Source of the DNA: Candidatus Poribacteria bacterium
GTDB taxonomy: Bacteria; Poribacteria; WGA-4E; PCPOR2b
Direction: 5' to 3'
Assembly: GCA_022826645.1 (NCBI GenBank)
Contig: JAJDUM010000096.1
Location: 1 to 64,000, forward strand
DNA length: 64,000 nucleotides
Position 1 is the first letter of the stretch. Each line of letters begins with the position of its first letter. Below, one piece after another: positions 9,356-17,494 of the stretch. A program made the position numbers and the translations under genes. The notes beneath the pieces were generated by a model. It did not search any database. It saw only the letters and a program-made list of their open reading frames with translations, and was not told where the DNA came from.

Positions 9356-10252
9356 TTACCTGACGCGCTGGAAAAAGGTTGTCATCCAGGTAATTCCGAA
9401 GAGTTCCAAGATGACGCCAATCACGATAGGACCAAAAATCATCACCTTGCCATAATCCTGCCCCTTGAGGCTCCCGAGCAGCATCGGTTCGCGAGATAGA
9501 TAGGCGCTGGCCGCATATAGTTCCTCACCAATCAGGGTGTAGTCACATGCGGCGATGAAAAACGGCAGTTGGTGTTCCTTGTCGGTGCCGGCAATCTGGA
9601 TTGCGCCGATAGAATTACCCGTCTCCGCCAAAATCAACGATTCCGCGAAAAACGTGCCTTGCAGGAACACCGCCGCTGGTTTTTCCCGGACCATCATCCC
9701 ATCAACACCCGCCGCATACGCAAACTGGCTTTCAGTCAGGAAGAAGATATTCTCCTCATTATAGGCATCAGGCCGCCCTTCATTCAGGTAAGCAGTTTTC
9801 ACCATTTCCTGTACCACATTCATGACAATAGGATCATTACATGGAACGCGTAGTGGTGTTTCGTAGTCTGCGGTCTTCTGTGCTACTTGGCTGAGGATGT
9901 TCATACTCGCGATGGTTGCGACGTTGCTGACGCCTCCTAAACCTAGGATGTACATAATCGAACGCCCCATCTCCGTCGCTCGACCAATCGCCTCGTCTAC
10001 CGCTTCAAGCCCGGGAATACGGCGGATGAACAATTCCTTCCCGCTCCGAGCATGGTAGATACAGTAGACTACCGTAGCTGAATAGAGAATTACGGCAAGG
10101 AAAATCCATATCTTAGCCGTGTCAAACAATCGAGTATCTTCGGTTGTCGTTGCCTCTTGTGCAAAGGCATTTAAGCCGCATCCAAGCACCAACAGCGATA
10201 TGACCAACCCTTGAACTACTAGTACTGGACAAGAAAATCTTTGTCCTTTCAT
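9356..10252 (-). CDS. Exported or membrane protein of unknown function, possibly the DUF6754 family (membrane operon gene 1)
   Basis: 298 aa. It starts with a signal-like helix (about 12-32) ending in AFA, a signal peptidase I site, then a second helix (about 46-65). A conserved-looking domain of about 190 residues follows (LGGVSNVATIASMNILSQ; AGVDGMMVREKPAAVFLQGTFFAES), and a last helix lies at about 270-288. From memory it resembles a domain of unknown function, DUF6754; this is unverified. It is the first gene of the operon, with a promoter-like pair at 10321-10349. Confidence 0.72.
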   Translation of the reverse strand: MKGQRFSCPVLVVQGLVISLLVLGCGLNAFAQEATTTEDTRLFDTAKIWIFLAVILYSATVVYCIYHARSGKELFIRRIPGLEAVDEAIGRATEMGRSIMYILGLGGVSNVATIASMNILSQVAQKTADYETPLRVPCNDPIVMNVVQEMVKTAYLNEGRPDAYNEENIFFLTESQFAYAAGVDGMMVREKPAAVFLQGTFFAESLILAETGNSIGAIQIAGTDKEHQLPFFIAACDYTLIGEELYAASAYLSREPMLLGSLKGQDYGKVMIFGPIVIGVILELFGITWMTTFFQRVR

Positions 10253-10320
10253 TATATAGCCTCCGGTCTTTTAGCTTGATGGGTCTCTTTCCGTGGGTGA
10301 GAGTTTTGATGATATCTGCG

Positions 10321-10349
10321 ATTATATCAACGTATCATACGCCTATTAA
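10321..10349 (-). promoter_or_regulatory. Putative promoter of the membrane-protein operon
   Basis: On the minus strand TTAATA (10349-10344) and a perfect TATAAT (10326-10321) are 17 bp apart. The leader to the ATG at 10252 would be about 60 nt. Confidence 0.5.
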
Positions 10350-10424
10350 ATGAGAAGCGAAAAGTAATAATCTTCCTAAATGGCTATCAATCTGGTTTTG
10401 AGGTTTGGTTGGAATAAAGCAAAA

Positions 10425-11378
10425 TTAGAATCCGCGTCTCTTACCAACGACGTTCCGCAATGGCTCACCCTTGAGATAACGCTCCAAGTTCTGGCAGAAA
10501 AATTCAAAGGTCTTGCGCGGGCGATGCTGGGAAGATCCTGCACGGTGCGGGGTAATAATCAGGTTAGGGGCATCCCATAGCGTACTCTCCGGTGGAGGCG
10601 GTTCAATTTCGGTTACGTCCAATCCGGCACCGGCAATTTCACTACTCTTCAGTGCATCAACGAGAGCATCCTCGTCGATGATGCCACCGCGAGTGACGTT
10701 GACCAAATAGGCGGTTCTCTTCATAGAGGCGAATTCCTCCGTGCCAATTAGGTGATAGGTTTCCGGAGTCTTGGGGCAAGCGAGCATTACCACGTCGGAA
10801 CGCCTAAGTAGCTCGTGCAAGTTTTCCGATGTTGCTGGCTTGAGTTCCGCGACCTCTTCCGGCTTGTCTTCGCGCACCGGATCAATCGCCAAAATTGTCA
10901 TATCGTAACCTTGAGCCCTTTTCACCATTTCCATGCCAAAGCCGCCGAGACCGACGATTCCGAGGGTGCTACCGGTTAGTTCAACCACAGGCATTTGCCA
11001 TGCCCGACGTCCGTCAGCTCCCACGACATGCGGGATGCCCCGCGCCAGAGATAGCAGCAATGCCCACGCATGTTCCCCGCCTTGGCTTGCGTAAAGCCCC
11101 GCCATATTGGTGACCGTTACATCATCTCTCTCAATGATTTCTGGGAATAGGAAGTTATCCATGCCCGCGCTATTGGATTGAATCCAACGTAGGTTCGGGG
11201 CAGCCTCGCACACGGATGGCAGAAATAGCCCCAGTATAATCTCAGTCTCTGATGCGAACTCTACGGCTTCCTCTTCGCTGGTGGCGTGGCAGACTTCATG
11301 GTCGCCGTGCCGATGTGCAATATCTTGGAAGGTTTTGATTTGCGCTTCGTCGAAGGAAAAATGGATCAGTATTCTCAT
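10425..11378 (-). CDS. NAD-dependent D-2-hydroxyacid dehydrogenase family protein
   Basis: 317 aa with the two-domain D-2-hydroxyacid dehydrogenase fold. The dinucleotide motif GLGGFGME lies near residue 140, the catalytic Arg is in NVTRGG, and the catalytic His is in TPHRAG near the C-terminus. The family interconverts 2-oxoacids and D-2-hydroxyacids (glyoxylate, hydroxypyruvate, phosphoglycerate). SerA is less likely because it is short and has no ACT domain. It is divergent from the amidohydrolase gene at 11604. Exact substrate unknown. Confidence 0.85.
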   Translation of the reverse strand: MRILIHFSFDEAQIKTFQDIAHRHGDHEVCHATSEEEAVEFASETEIILGLFLPSVCEAAPNLRWIQSNSAGMDNFLFPEIIERDDVTVTNMAGLYASQGGEHAWALLLSLARGIPHVVGADGRRAWQMPVVELTGSTLGIVGLGGFGMEMVKRAQGYDMTILAIDPVREDKPEEVAELKPATSENLHELLRRSDVVMLACPKTPETYHLIGTEEFASMKRTAYLVNVTRGGIIDEDALVDALKSSEIAGAGLDVTEIEPPPPESTLWDAPNLIITPHRAGSSQHRPRKTFEFFCQNLERYLKGEPLRNVVGKRRGF

Positions 11379-11477
11379 GACTGTTTCCTATAAGACCAAT
11401 CTCCATACGAATAGGGACCGGCAGGAAGAATTTGATGGTGTTTTTTTTAACAGCGATACCATGTTATCATACGTTAA

Positions 11478-11506
11478 TTGGCAGAACAATAAAAAAGTGA
11501 CATAAT
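11478..11506 (+). promoter_or_regulatory. Putative promoter of the amidohydrolase gene
   Basis: TTGGCA (11478-11483) and CATAAT (11501-11506) with a 17-bp spacer lie in the AT-rich divergent region. The leader would be about 90 nt. Confidence 0.45.
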
Positions 11507-11603
11507 AAAGGTATTTTATATAACCGACTATGATGTGATGACGCTCTACTATTCTGACTTTAAGAATTCCAAGCTGTAACCACTACAATGGAGGGAGAGA
11601 GAT

Positions 11604-12497
11604 ATGATTATTGACTCACATCAACACGCATATTATCACGGTGTCAATCCCGCCGGGGTCGTAAGCGAAATGGATCAATTTGGGATTGACGTAACTTGGT
11701 TGTTGACTTGGTGTCTGCCACCCGGAGAGGACGCTCCGGGAAGTTCCCGTGCTTTCAACCCTTGTAATATCCGCCCAGACGGAACACATGCAGGAGCTAC
11801 TTTAGGTGAACTGCTGCATGCACGAGATCAATATCCAGATCGATTCATTGCTGGATACTGTCCGTGCCCTTCCGAAGGGGACGCACCTGCATTTTTTGAA
11901 GCTGCTTATCGTATGCACGGGGTACGGGTCTGTGGAGAGTGGAGCTATCGCATGCTGTTGGATGACCCGCGTGCGTTGGAATTGTTCCACGTAGCTGGTG
12001 AACTCAAGTGTCCGGTAGTCCTACATTTGGATGTGCCTTACTTGCCAGATGAAAATGGCGAACAGATTTATCAGACCTACTGGTATGGTGGGGGGGCCGC
12101 TCCCCTAGAACGTACCCTGAAAGCCTGCCCCGGAACGGTTTTTATCGGTCATGCGCCGGGATTCTGGCGGTATATCAGCGGGGATGCAGATACAGATCCA
12201 GCAACCTACCCGCGTGGGCCAATTAAGCCTGGCGGTCAGGTCCAACGTCTGCTTGATACCTATCCCAATCTCTATGCTGATCTGTCCGCCGGATCCGGGT
12301 TAGGGGCATTGCAGCGAGACGTAGGACACGCACGAGAATTTCTCACTCGTTATGCAGACCGTTTGCTATTTGGTCGTGATCAACACGGTCAGGCGCTGCA
12401 ATTGTTTCTGCAGGAGCTTGAGCTTCCCGATGAGGTGGGAGACAAGATCTTTTATCAGAATGCACTGCGATTGGTCCCTCTTCGGACTGAAGACTAA
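11604..12497 (+). CDS. Amidohydrolase-2 family metal-dependent hydrolase
   Basis: 297 aa TIM-barrel hydrolase or decarboxylase-like protein. The metal-binding DSHQH (H6, H8) opens the protein, FIGHAPGFW supplies a mid-protein His, and LLFGRD near the C-terminus supplies the conserved Asp. This fits the amidohydrolase-2 family, which includes lactonases and decarboxylases such as ACMSD. The start is set by GGAGGGAGAG just before the ATG. A sugar-lactonase role would fit the nearby mannonate dehydratase, but that is inference. Confidence 0.82.
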   Translation: MIIDSHQHAYYHGVNPAGVVSEMDQFGIDVTWLLTWCLPPGEDAPGSSRAFNPCNIRPDGTHAGATLGELLHARDQYPDRFIAGYCPCPSEGDAPAFFEAAYRMHGVRVCGEWSYRMLLDDPRALELFHVAGELKCPVVLHLDVPYLPDENGEQIYQTYWYGGGAAPLERTLKACPGTVFIGHAPGFWRYISGDADTDPATYPRGPIKPGGQVQRLLDTYPNLYADLSAGSGLGALQRDVGHAREFLTRYADRLLFGRDQHGQALQLFLQELELPDEVGDKIFYQNALRLVPLRTED

Positions 12498-12525
12498 AAC
12501 AGGTCAGCCCAAGTTTCAATTGCTA

Positions 12526-12554
12526 TTGACCTCAACCTTACTTTCTGCTAAAAT
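12526..12554 (+). promoter_or_regulatory. Promoter of the mannonate dehydratase-like gene
   Basis: TTGACC (12526-12531) and TAAAAT (12549-12554) with an ideal 17-bp spacer, about 110 bp before the ATG. A 5-bp hairpin (CTTAG-AAC-CTAAG) lies in the leader, without a clear role. Confidence 0.6.
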
Positions 12555-12665
12555 AGCCCACCGATTGGAACCCCAGTACTTAGAACCTAAGAGCGGGTTT
12601 TTGGGGTATTGAAATGGTATTATTCACTTTACATTTCCACGTCTTAAATTTAGGAGAATGCACTC

Positions 12666-13682
12666 ATGGCAAACCACCCAATGGACAACATCGAACCGGG
12701 TATCAAAGTAACGGCACAAATGTCGCCTGAACCGACGGAAGAGGATCTACAGTTCACGAAGCAGATGGGCGTTGAATATGTAGTCCTTTGGACGGATGGA
12801 GAACACGCTAACTACGACTATTTTATGAGTCGGCGCGAGATTTTCGAGAACGCAGGGCTCAAAATCTACGGTTTCGGCAACAGCGATGTCCACAACCAAG
12901 ATGCGATTGTGTTGAACTTGCCTAATCGCGATGCGAAAGTTGAACAATATAAAAGATATATCCGTGACCTTGGGCGCGCCGGGATTCCTTATACCACTTA
13001 CGCCCACATGGGCAACGGCATCTGGAGTACAGAGCGAGAGACCACCCGTGGGGGCGCAAGCGCAAGGGGATTTGATCTTGACAAAGCGCAAGAAGGACAT
13101 TGGCGGGAGCGCGCCTACCGGATGCCTCTTTCGCATGGACGAGAATATTCGGAACAGGAAATTTGGGACAACTACACCCATTTCATTAGGGAAGCTGCCC
13201 CTGCAGCGGAAGAAGCGGGAGTAATGATTGGTATCCACCCGGATGATCCTCCTGTGCCAAGGTTGGCAGGCATTCCGCGTTGTATTTTTAGTAGTTTTGA
13301 GGGATACAAACGGGCACTTGAAATGGCTGACAGTCCGAACGTTGGGATGTGTCTCTGCGTCGGTTGCTGGTTGGAGGGCGGTGAGTTGATGGGCAAGGAT
13401 GTTCTTGAGTCCATGCGCTTCTTCGGTGAGTGGGGTAAGGTTTTCAAGGTACACTTCCGCAATGTAGATCAGCCACTACCACACTTCGTTGAGACATTTG
13501 TGGATAACGGTTATCAGGACATGTATCAGGTGATGAAAGTGATGCGCGAGGTGAACTTCAAAGGCGTTGCAATTCCAGATCATGTTCCATCTATGGTGGG
13601 AGATAGAAGCGGAACAGCATATACCATTGCATACATGAACGCACTTGTCAAGCGAGCGAACGAGGAAGTAGAGAGCGCGTAG
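12666..13682 (+). CDS. Mannonate dehydratase (UxuA-like) family protein
   Basis: 338 aa TIM-barrel protein with UxuA-type motifs: IHPDDPP, the FRNVD strand late in the protein, and ETFVDNGYQDMY. UxuA dehydrates D-mannonate to 2-keto-3-deoxygluconate in hexuronate catabolism. The protein is somewhat short for UxuA (about 390 aa in E. coli), and the CVGCW stretch differs from the usual CxGS, so a related sugar-acid substrate is possible. The start follows AGGAG. It is convergent with the phosphopantothenate synthetase gene, 3 bp between stops. Confidence 0.8.
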   Translation: MANHPMDNIEPGIKVTAQMSPEPTEEDLQFTKQMGVEYVVLWTDGEHANYDYFMSRREIFENAGLKIYGFGNSDVHNQDAIVLNLPNRDAKVEQYKRYIRDLGRAGIPYTTYAHMGNGIWSTERETTRGGASARGFDLDKAQEGHWRERAYRMPLSHGREYSEQEIWDNYTHFIREAAPAAEEAGVMIGIHPDDPPVPRLAGIPRCIFSSFEGYKRALEMADSPNVGMCLCVGCWLEGGELMGKDVLESMRFFGEWGKVFKVHFRNVDQPLPHFVETFVDNGYQDMYQVMKVMREVNFKGVAIPDHVPSMVGDRSGTAYTIAYMNALVKRANEEVESA

Positions 13683-13685
13683 ACT

Positions 13686-14423
13686 TTATCGCTCCCGGCA
13701 GATCCATTGAGTCGCTGTCTGAAGGGTCTTGCTGTTGCTGTATTGAGAGGTTATTTCCTGCAATATACTCTTCGGGCTTTCCTGCAGCGCCTGAATCTCC
13801 TGAATCAGCAGCGGCAAAGCCCTTACAACATTGTCCACGATAGTCACACCCGCCGCCTTAGCAGTGCGTGACAATGGGTTGAGGTCCACGGTTACCACTG
13901 TTTTACCCATTTTCTGGAGAGCTTCGCAGCGGTCGCCGTCCTCAAGAGGGACAAATACTACATCAGCACGGAAGATGCCGTTGGGATGGACAAATTTTCG
14001 GTTCGAGTCAATGAAGGAGAGCTGTGCATCTGCCGTTGGCATTAGCACGTCAACTGCCCCATGCCGGTTTAGGTGCCTTCGTATCGCCTTTTCGCGTTCT
14101 TTTGAGGCGTGGAAGATGTTTACCTCTAATGAGGTTTCCAGCACATTGGACAGTACCACCAATTCGTCGGGCGCTAAGGCAGCGACATTGCCATTGACAG
14201 AGATTACCGGGTGTTCGGCGAGGAGAAGGGTAGCTGCTCCGGCGCGGATTGCGGTGGCAGCGAAGCTTTGGGTTTTTTCGCCGAGGAGGTAATCGAAAGC
14301 TTCGCCACGTCCATGTGCCATAAGCCCGTGGATGGAGGTTACGCCGCTTTCCACGCCGGCGACAATTTTATCTCGCAACTTCAATGACGCATACCGGGGG
14401 TGACTTTCGGGGACATCGCTCAT
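13686..14423 (-). CDS. Archaeal-type 4-phosphopantoate--beta-alanine ligase (phosphopantothenate synthetase)
   Basis: 245 aa matching the archaeal phosphopantothenate synthetase family (COG1701/DUF137), which joins 4-phosphopantoate and beta-alanine with ATP on the route to coenzyme A. Recognised motifs, in order: SHPRYASLKLR at the N-terminus, GLMAHGRGEAFDYLLGE, AEHPVISVNGNVAAL, VFVPLEDGDRCEAL and VDLNPLSRTA. The ATG overlaps the stop of the pantoate kinase gene by 4 bp (ATGA), so the two are translationally coupled. Bacteria normally use PanC and CoaA instead; no panC or coaA is in this window. Confidence in the family is high because several long motifs agree. Confidence 0.88.
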   Translation of the reverse strand: MSDVPESHPRYASLKLRDKIVAGVESGVTSIHGLMAHGRGEAFDYLLGEKTQSFAATAIRAGAATLLLAEHPVISVNGNVAALAPDELVVLSNVLETSLEVNIFHASKEREKAIRRHLNRHGAVDVLMPTADAQLSFIDSNRKFVHPNGIFRADVVFVPLEDGDRCEALQKMGKTVVTVDLNPLSRTAKAAGVTIVDNVVRALPLLIQEIQALQESPKSILQEITSQYSNSKTLQTATQWICRER

Positions 14424-15259
14424 AAAACTTCGCCTCTTTCACCTTCAGACAGTGTTGTTTCGGTAGCCCCGTCAAAAGGGTGGGTGCTGAATACAGCATT
14501 TCCCAACATAATCATAGATGCAACCCCGCCTGCCAACTCAATCTCGCGGATAGTCTGTTGTACGTGCGTATCCTCTAACAATCCACTATTGAGGGAGAAC
14601 CTCTTCGACAGTTGGATACAGGCGTTAAAGTCAACCCGGTCCGCTTTTCCCAATTCTTCTAAGGCGTGTAAGGCTTCATCCGCAGCACGGTTGATTTGTT
14701 TTCTCCTCTCCGCATTTTCGAGGATGGTTTTCGTCTGGATCGAACTGAAATATCGATAGTAGATAGGCTGTTCTGGGACCGGTAACCGCTCCGCGGCGAG
14801 CGGGTAGCCTTCTTTCAATTTAACGAGACAACCACCGTGATATTGGGCGCAAACATCCCCTAATCCTGTACGGTTTTCCACTTCAGCCACATGGGCGGTC
14901 ATTGCCAGTTCCTCCTGAGATCTCCCCAAGTCTAGCAGTACGTTGAGGGCATACGTTGTGGCAAGTGAGGCCGCGCCGCTTAGTCCGAACCCACATCCAA
15001 GCGGTAGGGGAGACTCAATATCTACCGTTACCGGCTGGGATGTTAGCTTTTGCACAACTGATCTAACGGTTGGAAAGCGGATGTCGCTGCTGTTAAAACG
15101 GACGGTGGTGCTGGTGTCGCTCGTACAAACTGTTACAGTGACACCCTCTGTAATAGTAAATCCCATGCCGAGGGAGTGCATCTTGGTGGGTTCGGGGTGA
15201 GGGATGATCTTGAATACGCAAGAGAGGTTGCCGGGTGCGAATGCTTTCGCGTTTTCCAT
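14420..15259 (-). CDS. Archaeal-type pantoate kinase (GHMP kinase family)
   Basis: 279 aa GHMP-superfamily kinase. PLPLGCGFGLSGAASLA is the phosphate-binding loop in the form typical of archaeal pantoate kinase, and AEVENRTGLGDVCAQ is a family motif. The enzyme phosphorylates pantoate to 4-phosphopantoate, the substrate of the ligase encoded by the overlapping next gene. The neighbour makes the assignment much stronger than the kinase sequence alone. A near-consensus promoter with an overlapping palindrome lies at 15320-15355. Confidence 0.87.
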   Translation of the reverse strand: MENAKAFAPGNLSCVFKIIPHPEPTKMHSLGMGFTITEGVTVTVCTSDTSTTVRFNSSDIRFPTVRSVVQKLTSQPVTVDIESPLPLGCGFGLSGAASLATTYALNVLLDLGRSQEELAMTAHVAEVENRTGLGDVCAQYHGGCLVKLKEGYPLAAERLPVPEQPIYYRYFSSIQTKTILENAERRKQINRAADEALHALEELGKADRVDFNACIQLSKRFSLNSGLLEDTHVQQTIREIELAGGVASMIMLGNAVFSTHPFDGATETTLSEGERGEVL

Positions 15260-15286
15260 CTTTTGAGTGTTTTGACCTTGTTTCGG

Positions 15287-15316
15287 TTGAGAACGGATCA
15301 GTGGTTCTAGTATATC
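15287..15316 (+). promoter_or_regulatory. Putative promoter of the sugar isomerase gene, divergent from the CoA pair
   Basis: TTGAGA (15287-15292) and TATATC (15311-15316) with an 18-bp spacer. Its start of transcription would fall at the left arm of the palindrome at 15320-15344. Confidence 0.4.
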
Positions 15317-15319
15317 TAT

Positions 15320-15344
15320 CGCTAAATATTATACCGATTTAGCG
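15320..15344. promoter_or_regulatory. Operator-like palindrome in the divergent CoA-pair promoter region
   Basis: A perfect 8-bp inverted repeat, CGCTAAAT and ATTTAGCG, with a 9-bp spacer. The spacer contains the -10 hexamer of the minus-strand pantoate kinase promoter, so a bound protein would block that promoter and could also affect the divergent one. Confidence 0.5.
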
Positions 15345-15355
15345 GGTGCTGTCAA
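15328..15355 (-). promoter_or_regulatory. Near-consensus promoter of the pantoate kinase-synthetase operon
   Basis: On the minus strand a perfect TTGACA (15355-15350) and a perfect TATAAT (15333-15328) are separated by 16 bp. The leader to the ATG at 15259 is about 60 nt. Confidence 0.7.
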
Positions 15356-15374
15356 TGCAAATCAGGAGGCATTT

Positions 15375-16169
15375 ATGAGCGACATGGTTCTTTCTTGTAC
15401 TACGTGCGCGCTGCGAAATCCACCGTTAGATGAAATCTTGGAAACCTTTAGACATGCGCCGGTAGCAGGATATTCGCACTGGGGGTTAGCAGGACCCATT
15501 ACTTGGACACCTGGACTTATTCGGTGGCTGGATACAGAGGGATTACAGCGTCGCGCGGCTGAAGTAGGACTGGAAGGCTTGACGGAGGTCTACGCTTCGG
15601 CGATTTCTACCGACTCCGTTGAAGCTGCGGAACGCTCCGTCGAAGATCTGGTACTCAATGTAGAAGCAGCGGTGAAAATGAAGTGTCCTTTGGTTGTATT
15701 TTCCGGGGGAAAACGAGGGGCAGACGGTTTGGAAAACACGCTTGCTGGTCTCCGGAAACTGGTTAGGTTAATCGCCGAGATGCCGGTAAAGGTGGCACTG
15801 GAACCGCATGTAGGATCGCAATTCTTAAATGAAACAGATTATGAGGAGATCTTGGGAAACATCACTACAGAACAGCTTGGTATTACGATTGATACGGGGC
15901 ATTTTCATGAAGCAGGTGTGGATTGGAAGGCGCTCATCCGCAAGTACCCGGACCGTATTTACAATGTCCATGTGAAAGATCACGTTGCTTCTCAGTCTGT
16001 CCCAATCGGGCAGGGAGAAATCGATATGGCAGGACTAATCGATGAGCTTCGTGCAATTGGGTACCGGGGTCCACTTGCAGTTGAATTAGAGGTCAAAGAT
16101 CCAGAAAATCTACCCCTTTATGTCTCTGATGCTTATCAATATCTGTCGGACTTGATTCGTAATCGATAG
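15375..16169 (+). CDS. Sugar phosphate isomerase/epimerase (xylose isomerase-like TIM barrel)
   Basis: 264 aa AP-endonuclease-2/xylose-isomerase-like barrel. Likely metal ligands are the Glu in ALEPHVGSQ, Asp and His in TIDTGHFHE, His in NVHVKDH, and the late Glu in AVELEV. The AGGAGG at 15364-15369 before the ATG fixes the start. Such proteins isomerise or epimerise keto-sugars. Its neighbour, a convergent Gfo/Idh gene, is a common partner in inositol or sugar oxidation routes. Substrate not known. Confidence 0.82.
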   Translation: MSDMVLSCTTCALRNPPLDEILETFRHAPVAGYSHWGLAGPITWTPGLIRWLDTEGLQRRAAEVGLEGLTEVYASAISTDSVEAAERSVEDLVLNVEAAVKMKCPLVVFSGGKRGADGLENTLAGLRKLVRLIAEMPVKVALEPHVGSQFLNETDYEEILGNITTEQLGITIDTGHFHEAGVDWKALIRKYPDRIYNVHVKDHVASQSVPIGQGEIDMAGLIDELRAIGYRGPLAVELEVKDPENLPLYVSDAYQYLSDLIRNR

Positions 16170-16321
16170 CAGGTGTGTTACCCGTTTGAATCAATCCGGA
16201 TTTTCGATTGTCGCCACGGTATTCGAGTCGTAGACTTCGATTACCTGTAGACCATTGTGAGCCGTGTTCCTGCGAGGGTGGAAATCTTCGGATCGACAGC
16301 CGATTATTTGCGGTTCTCCCT

Positions 16322-17428
16322 CTATCTATGCCAGTCGTATTCCAGCCCCTGGGACCGATCGTCTAAGGGTAAATCAACCCGTTCACCGCCTTGAGCGGCA
16401 GATAACTTTATGGCAATTTCGACCTCAAGCGCGACAGCGACACGTCTTCCCGAATTCTTCGGTTCGTCGAGTTTACCTGCCAAACAATCCATGACATCCG
16501 CAAGTCCGTTAGTTGCACCACCGCCAATGTGCATCTTAGGTCCGGGCCACGGCATCTCCGTCCGATGTAGTCCGGTAGAGGTTTGTACATCCTGAAACAG
16601 GGTCCAGTCGGAATAATGCTCTGGATGGTAAAGTTCGCCCTTCGTGCCGGTGATGCGTACGGCGGGTGCGCCTTTCCTAAAATGTACGACAAGCCCCGCG
16701 TCTGTTATCATCATGCCTTGACCGCGGAATTCGTTACTGCCTGATTCGCGCTTGGGCAAGTCACCTAGGCCTATAACCCATGTGGGCGTGCTGTCGACGA
16801 AGTACGACCAGTTCTGGTGCTGCGAGAGATTCTTGTCCGACTCCGCCTCAATGGAAATCACGTTCCCGATGGCACCGCTTGTCATCAGATCCTTTGCTGT
16901 GCCAAATGCGGGATGGCTCGTCGAAATGGCACCACAACAGAGAGGAACACCGGCATCGGCGCATACCTTAACCATGTGGTCTGCTTCCTCCAAGGTGTAC
17001 GCAATCGGTTTTTCTGTCACGATACCTTTTGCTCCGCACTCCACGGCGTAACAGGTTAAGTCAGAGCGTCCTTTGGTGTTGGTAGCGATAGCAACGATAT
17101 CCGGCTTTTCTTGTTGTAGCATCTTTTTGGCATCAGTGTATAAAGCGCGAACACCGTAACGTTCACCAAAAGCTGCGAGTCTTTTCTTGTCACGCTCAGC
17201 CGCCGCGACCAATTCAATTTCCGAACGATCCGACAGTGCTTCGGCATAGCTGGTTGGTATTGATTTTCGAGTTGAATGGTGATCGTGGTAGTGGAATGTG
17301 CGATGTAGATCTAATTCAGGTGTCGGGCGGTCGGTATCGTCAACGTGCCATACTCCCATACGTTGTGCGAGGTCGTAGAGCATCCCCATCCACCCGAGTC
17401 CGATAACCACACCTCTGTATTGTGCCAT
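16322..17428 (-). CDS. Gfo/Idh/MocA family oxidoreductase (paralogue A)
   Basis: 368 aa from the ATG at 17428, chosen over an upstream start because AGGAG precedes it and the protein then opens directly into the Rossmann fold (GVVIGLGWMG). EKP is present in GIVTEKPIA. The C-terminal domain ends in GGERVDLPLDDRSQGLEYDW. It is clearly paralogous to the gene at 33368-34495, with long matching stretches such as MVKVCADAGVPL and a similar C-terminus. Likely oxidises a sugar or cyclitol. Confidence 0.85.
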   Translation of the reverse strand: MAQYRGVVIGLGWMGMLYDLAQRMGVWHVDDTDRPTPELDLHRTFHYHDHHSTRKSIPTSYAEALSDRSEIELVAAAERDKKRLAAFGERYGVRALYTDAKKMLQQEKPDIVAIATNTKGRSDLTCYAVECGAKGIVTEKPIAYTLEEADHMVKVCADAGVPLCCGAISTSHPAFGTAKDLMTSGAIGNVISIEAESDKNLSQHQNWSYFVDSTPTWVIGLGDLPKRESGSNEFRGQGMMITDAGLVVHFRKGAPAVRITGTKGELYHPEHYSDWTLFQDVQTSTGLHRTEMPWPGPKMHIGGGATNGLADVMDCLAGKLDEPKNSGRRVAVALEVEIAIKLSAAQGGERVDLPLDDRSQGLEYDWHR

Positions 17429-17494
17429 TTCTGACTCCTGACTGTTGCAAAGGACATAGTTTTGGCAATTTGGAATGACCATTTTCCAAACTGA

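Noticed and set aside
12560-12610. Terminator after the amidohydrolase gene
   Set aside because: Only a 5-bp hairpin and a weak outer ACCCC/GGGGT pairing without a proper T-run; it also lies downstream of the uxuA-like promoter.
12747-13454. 235-codon minus-strand frame opposite the mannonate dehydratase gene
   Set aside because: Shadow of a well-supported gene, with no ribosome site and no recognisable family.
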